Shown here in pieces: positions 38,072-47,219 of a stretch of 64,000 nucleotides of DNA. Below the pieces are notes generated by a model. The model had not been told where the DNA came from and made no database searches. It saw only the letters and a list, made by a program, of their open reading frames with translations. The stretch comes from Streptomyces armeniacus (GTDB lineage: Bacteria > Actinomycetota > Actinomycetes > Streptomycetales > Streptomycetaceae), in assembly GCF_003355155.1 (NCBI RefSeq), contig NZ_CP031320.1:2765881-2829880 (forward strand), in the 5' to 3' direction. Position numbers and translations under genes: made by a program. The first letter of the stretch is position 1. Every line of letters starts with the position of its first letter.

Positions 38072-39733
38072 TCACTCGATCGGCCGCGCGTGGACCGTAC
38101 GCCCGGACACCACCGTCCGCAGGCAGACGGGGAGTTGACCGCCGGGCGTCAGGTCGGGCAGCCCCGGGGTGCCGGAGCGCGGGTCGGTGGACCAGTTCGC
38201 GACTCTCGAGTCCGGTGCCTGCACGACGAGTTCGCCCGTACGCCAGACCGCGTAGTCGGCGGGAGCGCCGGGTACGAGGACGCCCGCGTCGTCGCGTCCG
38301 ACGGCGCGCCAGCCGCCGCGCGTGTGCGCGGTGAACGCGGCGCGCACGGAGATCCGGTGCTCGGGCGTGCGGTGGAACGCGGCGGCGCGTACGGCCTCCC
38401 AGGGGCCCAGCGGTGTCACCGGGCTGTCCGAGCCGAGGGCGAGCGGCACGCCGGCGCGGAGCAGCGCGGCGTACGGGTTGAGGGTGCGGGCGCGTTCGCG
38501 GCCGAGGCGTTCGGCGTACATGCCGTCGTCGCCGCCCCAGGCGGCGTCGAAGCCGGGCTGTACGGAGGCGGTGAGGGCGAGTTCGGCGAACGCGGCGACG
38601 GCGCGGTCGTCGAGCATCTCGGCGTGCTCGATGCGGTGCCGTGCGGCGCGTACGCGGGCGAGGCCGGCGCGTTCGGCGGCGGCGCGTACGCCTTCGGTCA
38701 CGGCGGTGAGCGCGGCGTCGCCGATGGCGTGGAAGCCGGCCTGGAGTCCGGCCTCGGTGCAGGCGGTGACGTGGGCGGCGACGGCGCCGGCGTCGAGCAG
38801 TGCGCTGCCGGTGTGCGGGGCGTCGGCGTACGGCTGCTGCAGGTGCGCGGTGTGCGAGCCGAGGGAGCCGTCGGCGAAGAGGTCGCCTGCGGCGCCGACG
38901 GCGCCGAGTTCGCGGACGCGCGCGGCGTCCTTCGCGGATGTGACGGCTTCGGCCCAGTAGCCGGTGACGCGCGGCAGCGGCTCCTCGGCGGCGAGCCGCA
39001 GCAGTCCTTCGAAGTCGTCCTCGCCGGAGATCTCGGGGCCCGCGCACTCGTGTACGGAGCCGATGCCGGCCGACGCGGCGTGCCGCAACGCCGCCCGCTG
39101 GGCCTCGGTGCGCTGGCGCGCGGTGAGGGAGGCGTGGGCGGCGGCGCGGGCGGCGTGGTGGGCATCGCCGGTCAGCGGCGCGTCCGGGGCGTACCCGGGC
39201 AGGCCGGTGATGCCCGGTACGAGGTCCAGCAAGGCGGTGCTGACGAGCGCGGAGTGCACGTCGACGCGGGTGAGGTAGAGCGGCCGGCGGCCGGTGGCCT
39301 CGTCCAGTTCGGCGCGGGAGAGGGGGCGCCGTTCGGTCCAGGCGGAGTCGTCCCAGCCGGTGCCGAGCAGCACGCGGTCGTCGGGCCGTGCCGCGGCGTG
39401 CGCGCGGATACGGGCCAGGGCGTCGGCCGGGCCGCGGGCGCCGCCGAGGTCGAGTCCCGTACGGGCCAGACCAGTCGCCGTCGTGTGCACGTGCGCGTCC
39501 GTGAACGCCGGGGTGACCAGCGCGCCGTCGAGCCGTACGGTCTCGTCGACGCCGTCCGCGAAGGAGTCGGCGGCGCCTTCGGAGCCGACCCAGGCGACCC
39601 GGTCGCCCTCGACGACCATGGCCGTGGCGAAGGGGTCGGCGGGGCTGTACACCTCTCCCCCGCGCAGCAGGACGGTACGGGGGCGGTGGCCGGCGGCCGT
39701 TTCGGGTGCCGGTTCGGGTGCGGAGTCGTTCAC
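38072..39733 (-). CDS. Amidohydrolase family protein (YtcJ-like)
   Basis: A 553-residue metal-dependent hydrolase of the amidohydrolase-3 group. It has the metal-binding TPAFTDAHVHTT near residue 75, a mid-protein GFHAIGDAALTAV and HRIEHAEMLDD, and a C-terminal ALGSDSPVTPLGPWE carrying the late metal Asp. Members cleave C-N bonds in diverse substrates, and the substrate cannot be inferred. The start is uncertain: GTG at 39733 follows GAGGCG, while ATG at 39766 would add 11 residues. It lies 92 bases downstream of an AsnC-type regulator on the same strand, which may control it. Confidence 0.85.
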   Translation of the reverse strand: MNDSAPEPAPETAAGHRPRTVLLRGGEVYSPADPFATAMVVEGDRVAWVGSEGAADSFADGVDETVRLDGALVTPAFTDAHVHTTATGLARTGLDLGGARGPADALARIRAHAAARPDDRVLLGTGWDDSAWTERRPLSRAELDEATGRRPLYLTRVDVHSALVSTALLDLVPGITGLPGYAPDAPLTGDAHHAARAAAHASLTARQRTEAQRAALRHAASAGIGSVHECAGPEISGEDDFEGLLRLAAEEPLPRVTGYWAEAVTSAKDAARVRELGAVGAAGDLFADGSLGSHTAHLQQPYADAPHTGSALLDAGAVAAHVTACTEAGLQAGFHAIGDAALTAVTEGVRAAAERAGLARVRAARHRIEHAEMLDDRAVAAFAELALTASVQPGFDAAWGGDDGMYAERLGRERARTLNPYAALLRAGVPLALGSDSPVTPLGPWEAVRAAAFHRTPEHRISVRAAFTAHTRGGWRAVGRDDAGVLVPGAPADYAVWRTGELVVQAPDSRVANWSTDPRSGTPGLPDLTPGGQLPVCLRTVVSGRTVHARPIE

Positions 39734-39825
39734 GGCGGGCGCCTCGCGGGGTCGGTTCGGGGACATCCAGTCTCGCGTCCGCGCCGCGCGTGCCGTACGC
39801 GGGGGTCGGCGCCCGCAGGTGGGGT

Positions 39826-40266
39826 TCAGATGCGCGGCGGCCGGGCCTCGTACGGCGTGGAGAGCACCACCGTCGTACGGGTGGAGACGCCGGACAGCGA
39901 ACGGATGCGCGCCAGCAGGTCCTCGAGTTCGAGCGGGGTGGCGACGCGCACCTTGAGGATGTAGTTCTCGTCGCCCGCCACGCTGTGGCACGCCTCGATC
40001 TCGGGGACTTCCGCGAGGCGTTCGGCGATGTCGTCGGGTGCGCTCGGGTCGAACGGCTTCACGGAGATGAACGCCGTGATCGGCAGTCCCACCGCTTCCG
40101 GATCGACGATCGCCGCATAGCCGCGGACGACACCGCGCTGTTCCAGGCGGCGCACGCGCTGGTGCACCGCCGAGGTGGACAGGCCGGTGGCCTTGCCCAG
40201 GTCGGTGTAGCTCATCCGCCCGTCCTTGACGAGCAATTCCACGATTTGTCGATCCAACTCCTCCAC
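39826..40266 (-). CDS. Lrp/AsnC-family transcriptional regulator
   Basis: A 146-residue regulator with an N-terminal helix-turn-helix (MSYTDLGKATGLSTSAVHQRVRRLEQRGVV) and a C-terminal RAM ligand-binding domain (ITAFISVKPF, ACHSVAGDENYILKVRV). Such proteins are usually amino-acid responsive and autoregulated. The GTG start at 40266 reads VEELDRQIVELL, the typical family beginning. It is encoded just upstream of the amidohydrolase and in the same direction, making that gene a likely target. Confidence 0.9.
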   Translation of the reverse strand: MEELDRQIVELLVKDGRMSYTDLGKATGLSTSAVHQRVRRLEQRGVVRGYAAIVDPEAVGLPITAFISVKPFDPSAPDDIAERLAEVPEIEACHSVAGDENYILKVRVATPLELEDLLARIRSLSGVSTRTTVVLSTPYEARPPRI

Positions 40267-40467
40267 AGCAGGTCAACCTACTGTGCCGGGGGCGCTCCGG
40301 CACAGCGGGCGGTGGCGTACGGTCCGTACGGGGGGCGCGCGGTGTGAGCAAGGCCACACTGGTGCATCCGCGCCCGCCGGGCCGCCGAGATTATGCGCGT
40401 GGCACGGCGGGAAGTGCTTGGTGTGGCCGGGCCTGGCGGTCCGGCGGTTCATCTGAGGGGGAAGTGC

Positions 40468-40881
40468 ATGCGGACAGCGAAGAGTCTCCGGGCCGGCCGT
40501 ACGGAGGACGCGGCGGACAGCGCGGCGGGCGGTGCGGACACCGTCGAGACGTATGAGCCCTACGAGATCTTCCGGGTGGACTGCCCGGAGTGCGCACAGC
40601 CGATCGCCCTGCTCGCGGACGAGGAGTGGCTGCCGGAGCACGCGCTCTGCCCGACGCGCTGGGACCCGTTCGGTCTGACGGTGTGCCCGGGTACGGGGCG
40701 TGCCGTGGCGGACGCGCCGCCCGCGGACGGCGGGCGCGGCACGCACGAGGAGGACGCGGCGGCGCTGCTGACGCTGCCCGCCGGGCTGGACTGGCGGAAG
40801 CAGCCGTTCTCGCACGCCGGCGGCCCGGCCTCGCGGCCGGTGCGGCCCGTACGGCAGGCGGCGGGGGCGCGCGGCGCGTAA
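40468..40881 (+). CDS. Small Cys-containing protein of unknown function
   Basis: A 137-residue protein that I do not recognise. A central region reads DCPECAQPIALLADE, then HALCPTRWDPFGLTVCPGTG, with four cysteines spaced like a zinc-binding knuckle. The N-terminus is basic, the middle acidic and the C-terminus rich in Gly, Ala and Arg. No signal peptide or membrane segment is seen. The ATG at 40468 follows GAGGGGGAAG. It is divergent from the AsnC-type gene. Confidence 0.65.
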   Translation: MRTAKSLRAGRTEDAADSAAGGADTVETYEPYEIFRVDCPECAQPIALLADEEWLPEHALCPTRWDPFGLTVCPGTGRAVADAPPADGGRGTHEEDAAALLTLPAGLDWRKQPFSHAGGPASRPVRPVRQAAGARGA

Positions 40882-41126
40882 GGGCGTGCAAGGGCGCGTC
40901 CGTACGGTCCGTATCAGCGGCCTGTGCGCCCGTACGGCGGCCTCTGCGGGCCTGTGGGCCCGGCGGTGGCACCGTACGGCGGTCCGTGGGCGCCAGGCGC
41001 CTGACGGCCGCTCTCCGGCCCACCGCGCGGACAGCGTGCGGGAACCCGCGCCGGGACGCGCGGAGAGACGCGTGTCGGCCCGCCCGTGCCGGGCACCCGT
41101 GACCCGGTCACCGGGAAGGAGAGCGG

Positions 41127-41795
41127 GTGAGGCCGATGAGCAGGAAGCACGAGGACGTGGCACACGCGCTGCTCGAGCGGCACGGACGCACCTACGCGTC
41201 CGAGGCGGGCATCACGCTGCGGGACACGCCCCAGCCGCTGTACCAGGTGCTGGTGCTCTCGCACCTGTTGAGCGCGCGGATCAAGGCGGGCATCGCCGTG
41301 GCGTCTGCGCGCGCGCTGTTCGACGCGGGCATGCGCGACGCGCGCCGGATGGCCGAGGCCACCTGGCAGCAGCGCGTGGACGCGCTGGGCAAGGGCGGCT
41401 ACCGGCGCTACGACGAGCGGACGTCCACCCAGCTCGGCGACGGCGCCGAGCTGCTCCGCGACCGGTACGGCGGCGATCTGCGGCGCGTACGGGAGGCCGG
41501 GAAGAGCGAAGTGCCCGGGCTGCTGCGGGAGTTCCCCGGGATCGGCCCGTCCGGGGTCGACATCTTCCTGCGCGAAGTGCAGGGCCTGTGGCCCGAGTTC
41601 GCGCCGTACTTCGGCGCCAAGGCGCAGGACGGCGCGGAGAAGCTGGGGCTGCCCCGCTCGGTCGACCGGCTCGCGCGGCTGGCGTCCGGGCCGGACCTGC
41701 CCCGGCTGGCGGCGGGGCTGGTCCGGGTCGCGCTGGACGACGAGGCCGGTGCGGAGGTACGGGAGTTGGCCGGGGCCGGCGCCGGGGCGCGCTGA
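41127..41795 (+). CDS. HhH-GPD (endonuclease III-like) protein lacking the usual catalytic residues
   Basis: A 222-residue all-helical protein related to the HhH-GPD DNA glycosylase superfamily. LYQVLVLSHLLSARIKAGIAVASARALF resembles the first helices of endonuclease III (LLSAQ region), and LREFPGIGPSGVDIFLREV is a helix-hairpin-helix. The catalytic Lys expected in the hairpin (GxGxKTA) is replaced by Ser, and the Asp expected about 15 residues later is not evident in WPEFAPYF. It lacks the C-terminal Fe-S cysteines. It may bind DNA without glycosylase activity or act on an unusual substrate. The GTG at 41127 follows AAGGAGA. Confidence 0.72.
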   Translation: MRPMSRKHEDVAHALLERHGRTYASEAGITLRDTPQPLYQVLVLSHLLSARIKAGIAVASARALFDAGMRDARRMAEATWQQRVDALGKGGYRRYDERTSTQLGDGAELLRDRYGGDLRRVREAGKSEVPGLLREFPGIGPSGVDIFLREVQGLWPEFAPYFGAKAQDGAEKLGLPRSVDRLARLASGPDLPRLAAGLVRVALDDEAGAEVRELAGAGAGAR

Positions 41796-41858
41796 GGCCG
41801 TACGCGCGCCCCTCGTACGGCTGTCCACGCTCCCGGGGCGGTCCCCTCCCGGAAGCGG

Positions 41859-43031
41859 TCAGTCGGATTCCGGGCCGAGCAGGTCGCGGGCGATGACCAT
41901 GCGCTGGATCTGGTTGGTGCCCTCGACGATCTGCAGGCACTTGGCGTCCCGCATGAAGCGCTCGACGGGGAAGTCGGTGGTGTAGCCGTAGCCGCCGAGG
42001 AGCTGTACGGCGTCCGTGGTGATCCGCATCGCCGCGTCCGTGCAGAACAGCTTGGCCATCGCGGCCTGCCGCGAGAACGGCTTCCCCGCGTCGCGCCGCC
42101 GCGCCGCCGCGAGGTAGAGCGCGCGGCCGGTCTCGATCTGGGTGGCCATGTCCGCGACCATGAAGCGCAGGCCCTGGAAGTCGGCCAGCGGGCGGCCGAA
42201 CTGCTTGCGCTCGGCGAGGTACGTGAGCGCCTCGTCGAGGGCAGCCTGCGCGAGGCCGACAGCGCAGGCGGCGATGCCCAGGCGGCCCGACTCGAGGGCG
42301 GACAGGGCGATGGCGAAGCCCTGGCCCTCGTCACCGATGCGGCGGTCCGCGGGCACCCGTACGCCGTCGAAGTGCACCTGGGCGGTGGGTGATCCGCGCA
42401 GGCCCATCTTGCGTTCGGGCTCGGCGGAGGTCAGCGCGGGGGCGTCGCCGGGCACCAGGAACGCGCTGATGCCGCGCGCGCCCGGGGCGCCGGTGCGGGC
42501 GAGGACAGTGTAGAAGTCGGCGAGGCCGCCGTGGGTGATCCACGCCTTGCTGCCCTCGATGACCCAGTCGTCGCCGTCGCGGGTGGCGCGGGTGCGCAGC
42601 GAGGCGGCGTCGGAACCGGACGAGGGCTCGGAGAGGCAGTACGCGCCGAGGAGGCCCCCGCCGAGCATCGCGGGCAGGTGCTCGGCGCGCTGCTCCTTGC
42701 TGCCGAACTCGGCGAGGGCGTGGCAGGCGAGCGTGTGCACGCTGGTACCGAGGCCGACGGTGAGCCGGGCGGCGGCGAGCTCCTCGACGACCTGGAGGTA
42801 GACCTCGTACGGCTGGTCGCCGCCGCCGTACGCGGACTCGTAGGGCAGGCTCAGCAGCCCGGACTCGGAGAGCAGCCGGAAGATCTCCCGGGGGAACCGC
42901 CCCGTCTCCTCCTCCTCGCCCGCGGTTGGCCTGATCTCGCGCTGGACCAGCTCGCGTACGAGGGCCAGCAGGTCCCGTGCTTCCTCGGTGGGCAGTTCGC
43001 GTTCCACCGGCTGGGGTCCGAACTCAGGCAT
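41859..43031 (-). CDS. Acyl-CoA dehydrogenase
   Basis: A 390-residue FAD-dependent acyl-CoA dehydrogenase. It shows YCLSEPSSGSDAASLRT and WITHGGLADFYTVLART of the middle beta domain, and RKQFGRPLADFQGLRFMVADM and the C-terminal LLGGYGYTTDFPVERFMRDAK. The catalytic Glu is in IVEGTNQIQR (about residue 370). The acyl chain preference is not readable. The ATG at 43031 lies behind AGGAGGAGAG. It stands alone between convergent and divergent neighbours; no ETF or hydratase genes are adjacent. Confidence 0.93.
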   Translation of the reverse strand: MPEFGPQPVERELPTEEARDLLALVRELVQREIRPTAGEEEETGRFPREIFRLLSESGLLSLPYESAYGGGDQPYEVYLQVVEELAAARLTVGLGTSVHTLACHALAEFGSKEQRAEHLPAMLGGGLLGAYCLSEPSSGSDAASLRTRATRDGDDWVIEGSKAWITHGGLADFYTVLARTGAPGARGISAFLVPGDAPALTSAEPERKMGLRGSPTAQVHFDGVRVPADRRIGDEGQGFAIALSALESGRLGIAACAVGLAQAALDEALTYLAERKQFGRPLADFQGLRFMVADMATQIETGRALYLAAARRRDAGKPFSRQAAMAKLFCTDAAMRITTDAVQLLGGYGYTTDFPVERFMRDAKCLQIVEGTNQIQRMVIARDLLGPESD

Positions 43032-43397
43032 CGCGGCGCTCTCCTCCTGTCGGGGGCTGCGGCGGCGTCGCCGGGGTGTGGCGGCGTCACCGGGGATCGT
43101 CACTGCCTCGCCGTGATGCTCCATCGTCGGGTCGCAACGGCGGCTGACCAGCGGCTGTGGCGCAGTGGAGTATGCCCGATCGGCGGCACGGCGTCACTTC
43201 GCCGCAGGTGTGACGTGACCCGGCGTTGCCGTGCCGTCCTCTTTCCGCCACCCCGGATGACCGGGAAGTGCGTGACCGTGCCGCCTTCCGGCTTCCCGCA
43301 CCTGGGCAACCCCGGCGGGCGGCAGGCGGCAGGCGGCGACGCGTACGGATCCGCGTGTGCGGCCGGATTGTCAGACCCGGGTGCCAGACTCGCTCGT

Positions 43398-45182
43398 ATG
43401 CCGGGTGACGCGGGCGGTGCGCAGGCCGTGACGGGGACGGAGGCGGCGCGGACGGTGCGGTGGGCGCTGGCCGAGTCCGCCGACGGCCGCGCCCTCGTCT
43501 GCCAGCTGGACGCCCGCGGCGCACCGGCCGGCCCGGTGCGGGCGGAGGAGTCGGTGGCGGCGGCCGTACGGGCCAGACCGGAGGTGGGCAGATGGGTGTG
43601 GCGGTCGACGGCGGCCGTGTATCCGCGGCTGCTCGCGGCCGGGCTGCGCGTCCCGCGGTGCTACGACGCCGAGGCGGCGGAGGCGCTGCTGCTGGGCCAC
43701 GAGGGCCGCGGCGGCGAGCCGCGCTCGCTGCCCGCCGCCTGGGCGCGGCTCCACCGCCTGGAGGTGCCGGAGGACCCGCCGCCCGCGTCGCACGAGGCGG
43801 ACCCGCAGCCGTCGCTGTTCGAGGCGGGCCCGGTCCCGCTGCCGGAGGGCGTGGACCCGATGGCGGCGCTGCTGGAGGTGTACGCGGCGCAGCTGGCCCG
43901 TACGGAGGCGGCCGGGCATCCGGGGCGGATGCGGCTGCTGCTGGCGGGCGAGTCAGCCGGGACGCTGGTCGCCGCCGAGATGGGCCGCGCGGGCGTGCCG
44001 TGGCGGGCGGACGTGCACCGGGCGCTGCTCGACGAGCTGCTCGGGGAGCGGTACGCGGGCGGCGGCGAGCCGCGCCGGCTGGCGGAGCTGGCGGCGGAGG
44101 TGTCGCGCGCGTTCGGGCCGGACGTGCGCGTACGGCCGGACCTGCCGGCGGACATCCTCCGCGCGTTCTCGCGGGCGGGCATCGCGCTGTCGTCCACCCG
44201 CGCCTGGGAGTTGCGGAAGGTGGACCACCCCGCGGTCGAGCCGCTGCTGCGCTACAAGAAGCTGTACCGGCTGTACACGGCGCACGGCTGGAGCTGGCTG
44301 CGGTCCTGGGTGCACGACGGCCGGTTCCGCGCCGAGTACCTGCCGGGCGGCACGGTGTCCGGGCGCTGGACCACCAACGGCGGCGGCGCGCTCCAGATCC
44401 CGAAGGTCGTACGGCGCGCGGTGGTCGCCGACCCCGGCTGGCGGCTGGTGGTGGCCGACGCCGACCAGATGGAGCCGCGGGTGCTGGCCGCCGTCTCCCG
44501 CGACCCGGGGCTGATGGAGGTGGCGGGCAGCGGCCGCGACCTGTACTCGGTGCTGTCCGAACGGGCCTTCTCCGGCGACCGCGACCAGGCCAAGCTGGCG
44601 CTCCTGGGCGCCGTTTACGGGCAGACCAGCGGCGACGGCCTCAGGCATCTCGCGGCGCTGCGGCGCCGCTTCCCGGCCGCCGTCGACTACGTCGACGAGG
44701 CCGCCCGCGCGGGCGAGGAGGGCCGCCTGGTGCGGACGTGGCTGGGCCGCACCTGTCCCCCGCTGGTGAGCCGCGCGGACGACGGGCACGCGTACGAGCC
44801 GCCGCCCGGCGGGCCGGACGGGGCGGACGGGCCGGACGGCGAGCAGGAGGGGCCGGACGCGGCAGGCTCGCCGTACGGCGCCGGGCCCGGCGCCCGTGCG
44901 CGCGGCCGCTTCACCCGGAACTTCGTGGTGCAGGGCAGCGCGGCCGACTGGGCGGTGCTGATGCTGGCCGCGCTCCGGCAGGAACTGGCAGGGATGCGGG
45001 CCGAGCTGGTGTTCTTCCAGCACGACGAGGTGATCGTGCACTGCCCGGCGGAGGAGGCGGAGCGGGTCACCGAGGCCGTACGGGCCGCGGGTGAACGGGC
45101 GGGCGTGGCGGCGTTCGGCACGACGCCGGTGCGGTTCGCGTTCACGACGGCGGTGGTGGACTGCTACGCGGACGCGAAGTAG
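43398..45182 (+). CDS. Family A DNA polymerase (exonuclease-like N-terminus degenerate)
   Basis: A 594-residue PolA-type polymerase. The C-terminal domain has motif A (VADADQMEPRVLA, Asp about 354), motif B (RDQAKLALLGAVYGQ) and motif C (FFQHDEVIVHC, about residues 538-548). The N-terminal 200 residues occupy the place of the 3'-5' exonuclease, but I do not see its acidic DxE motif, and there is no 5' nuclease domain. This fits the second, shorter PolA-like enzyme of streptomycetes, often labelled bifunctional exonuclease/polymerase. A disordered insertion with PDGADGPDGEQEGPD lies near residue 470. The ATG at 43398 has no clear ribosome-binding site; GTG at 43428 is possible. Confidence 0.85.
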   Translation: MPGDAGGAQAVTGTEAARTVRWALAESADGRALVCQLDARGAPAGPVRAEESVAAAVRARPEVGRWVWRSTAAVYPRLLAAGLRVPRCYDAEAAEALLLGHEGRGGEPRSLPAAWARLHRLEVPEDPPPASHEADPQPSLFEAGPVPLPEGVDPMAALLEVYAAQLARTEAAGHPGRMRLLLAGESAGTLVAAEMGRAGVPWRADVHRALLDELLGERYAGGGEPRRLAELAAEVSRAFGPDVRVRPDLPADILRAFSRAGIALSSTRAWELRKVDHPAVEPLLRYKKLYRLYTAHGWSWLRSWVHDGRFRAEYLPGGTVSGRWTTNGGGALQIPKVVRRAVVADPGWRLVVADADQMEPRVLAAVSRDPGLMEVAGSGRDLYSVLSERAFSGDRDQAKLALLGAVYGQTSGDGLRHLAALRRRFPAAVDYVDEAARAGEEGRLVRTWLGRTCPPLVSRADDGHAYEPPPGGPDGADGPDGEQEGPDAAGSPYGAGPGARARGRFTRNFVVQGSAADWAVLMLAALRQELAGMRAELVFFQHDEVIVHCPAEEAERVTEAVRAAGERAGVAAFGTTPVRFAFTTAVVDCYADAK

Positions 45183-45214
45183 GGCCCGTACGGGGAAGCA
45201 GGGCCCGTACGGGG
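45181..45214. repeat. Two 19-bp spaced AGGGCCCGTACGGGG units
   Basis: Copies at 45181-45195 and 45200-45214 lie in the convergent gap between the polymerase and XRE genes, the first one overlapping the polymerase stop. Each contains CCGTACGG. Confidence 0.8.
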
Positions 45215-45258
45215 CCGCGCTCGCACGGGCCCGCGGGCCGCCGTGCGTCGCGCTCCGT

Positions 45259-46158
45259 TCAGAGCAGCGACTCGATGAACTTCCGGGTCTCGTCGGGCGG
45301 TTCGGCCTCGGCGCACAGCCGCTCCATGATCAGCGTGTACTGGTCGACGTTCTCCCGCTTGTCCAGGTACACGGCGCCGGTCAGCTGCTCCAGATACACC
45401 TTGTCCGGCAGGTCGGGCTCGGCGAACCGCAGGATGGTGATCGGCGAGCCCGCCGTGGCGTTCGCGCCCACGCTGAACGGCGCGTACTGCAGCGTCACGC
45501 TGGGCAGCTCCAGCACCTCCAGCAGGTACTCGAGCTGGCGGCGCATCACCTCCTGGCCGCCGAACGGCCTGCGCAGCACCGCCTCGTCCACCACCGCCCA
45601 CAGCTTCGGCGCGCCCTCCCGGGTGAGCAGGGACTGCCGGGCCATCCGCAGCTCCACGAGCCGTTCGATCTTGCGGGCGGGCGCGTCCGGATATCCCATC
45701 CGGGTCACCACACGGGCGTACGACTCGGTCTGCAACAGCCCCGGAAGGAACTGGACTTCGTAGGTCCGGATGATCGACGCGGACTCCTCCAGGCCGATGT
45801 GCAGCTCGAACCAGTCGACGAGCACGTCGCTGTACTGGTGCCACCAGCCGGGCGTGTTCGCCTTGCGGGCCAGCTCCAGGTACTCCTCGCGGTCTTCCGG
45901 GAGCAGCACGCCGTAGAGGGTGAGCAGATCCTGGAGGTCGCGTTCCTTGAAGCCGACCTGGCCCAGCTCGAGCCTGCTGATCTTCGCGTGCGAGCCGCGG
46001 ATCGCCCGGCCCGCGTCCTCGCGGGTGATCCCGCGTCCCTGCCGCAGCCTGCGCAGCCGCGCGCCCAGCACGATGCGCACGACGGTCGGCCCGGACTGCG
46101 GGCGCTCGAGGCGGTGCCCGGGTTCGGGGTCGCCACTCGGCTGGATCATGGCGGTCAT
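45259..46158 (-). CDS. XRE-family regulator with DUF5753-type C-terminus
   Basis: A 299-residue protein with an N-terminal lambda-repressor-like helix-turn-helix ([36 protein letters not shown], about residues 32-67). The large C-terminal domain is typical of streptomycete XRE regulators (FLPGLLQTESYARVVTRMGYP, PSVTLQYAPFSVGANATAGSPITILRF, and VDQYTLIMERL). Such regulators usually pair with small DUF397 proteins; none is encoded here. Instead it follows a DUF574-type methyltransferase gene by 53 bases on the same strand. The ATG follows AGGAG. Confidence 0.88.
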   Translation of the reverse strand: MTAMIQPSGDPEPGHRLERPQSGPTVVRIVLGARLRRLRQGRGITREDAGRAIRGSHAKISRLELGQVGFKERDLQDLLTLYGVLLPEDREEYLELARKANTPGWWHQYSDVLVDWFELHIGLEESASIIRTYEVQFLPGLLQTESYARVVTRMGYPDAPARKIERLVELRMARQSLLTREGAPKLWAVVDEAVLRRPFGGQEVMRRQLEYLLEVLELPSVTLQYAPFSVGANATAGSPITILRFAEPDLPDKVYLEQLTGAVYLDKRENVDQYTLIMERLCAEAEPPDETRKFIESLL

Positions 46159-46211
46159 GGCAACTCCTGCGGTGCGTGCGGATGCGGCGTCGGACAGGGG
46201 GCGGATGCGCG

Positions 46212-47054
46212 TCACTTCTTGCGGGCGGCTCCCGCGTAGAGCGGGATGTCGGTGGGCCCGAGCGCGTCGGACCCCACGTCCACCGGGTCGGGCCGCCAGC
46301 GCTGGACCACCTCCAGGCCCGGCTCCAGCAGCTCCATCCCGTCGAAGAACCGCAGCACCTCGTCCCTGGTGCGCGCCTCCACGTTCGACCCGCCGGCCTT
46401 CAGCCCGTCGGTGGCCTCGCGCATCGCCGCGGGCTCGAAGTCGTCGGTGACGTGGGTGAGCGCCAGGCAGCTCCCGGAGGGCAGCCGGTCGAGGATGCCG
46501 CCGACGATCTCGTACGGGTCCTCGCCCTTCGGCAGCCAGTGCAGGATGGCGATCAGGGTGACCGCCACGGGCCGGGTGAGGTCGAACGTCTGCAGCAGCT
46601 CCGGGTGTTCGAGGATGGAGGCCGGCTCGCACAGATCGCCCTGGATGTACGCCGTGCGGCCCTCGGGGCTGCTGTGGTGCAGCGCGCGCGAGTGGACGAG
46701 CACGATGGGGTCGTTGTCGGCGTACACGACGCGGGACTCGGGCGCGATGCGCTGGGTGACCTCGTGCAGGTTCGGCGAGGTGGGTATCCCGGTGCCGATG
46801 TCGAGGAACTGCCGGATGCCCTCCTCGGCGACCAGGTGGCGGGCCACGCGGTGCATGAAGGCGCGGTTCTGCCGGGCTATGGTCGCGGCGTTCGGCAGGG
46901 AGACCAGGAGCTGTTCGGCGGCCTGCCGGTCCGCGGGGTAGTTGGTCTTGCCGCCGAGCAGCACGTCGTACACGCGCGCGGCGTGCGCCCGGTCCGTGTG
47001 CAGCTCGACGGGCGGTTTGGAGTCCGCCCGCATCCACTCTTCCGTGTCCGCCAT
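46212..47054 (-). CDS. SAM-dependent methyltransferase, DUF574-type
   Basis: A 280-residue protein of the actinobacterial S-adenosyl methyltransferase family (DUF574 as I recall it). It begins with AHAARVYDVLLGGKTNYPADR, then has the SAM-binding FLDIGTGIPTSPNLHEV and VVYADNDPIVLVHSRALL-like strands, and HWLPKGEDPYEIVGGILDRLPSGS. The substrate of this large streptomycete family is unknown. The ATG at 47054 follows GGGAAGGGG. It is upstream of, and probably cotranscribed with, the XRE regulator. Confidence 0.88.
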   Translation of the reverse strand: MADTEEWMRADSKPPVELHTDRAHAARVYDVLLGGKTNYPADRQAAEQLLVSLPNAATIARQNRAFMHRVARHLVAEEGIRQFLDIGTGIPTSPNLHEVTQRIAPESRVVYADNDPIVLVHSRALHHSSPEGRTAYIQGDLCEPASILEHPELLQTFDLTRPVAVTLIAILHWLPKGEDPYEIVGGILDRLPSGSCLALTHVTDDFEPAAMREATDGLKAGGSNVEARTRDEVLRFFDGMELLEPGLEVVQRWRPDPVDVGSDALGPTDIPLYAGAARKK

Positions 47055-47219
47055 GCCTGGACCCCTTCCCACGGCCCGGCGTTCCTTTGGCGGGCCGTCA
47101 ATCGCCCTACCAGGCTAGCGGGTTGGGCCGCGCTGGGAAGCCGCCGCGTCGCACGCCGTTCGCGCCGCCCCGGCCGCCGGCGCGCCCCGGCCCGCAGCGG
47201 TCGCCCGTACGCCCGCGGC

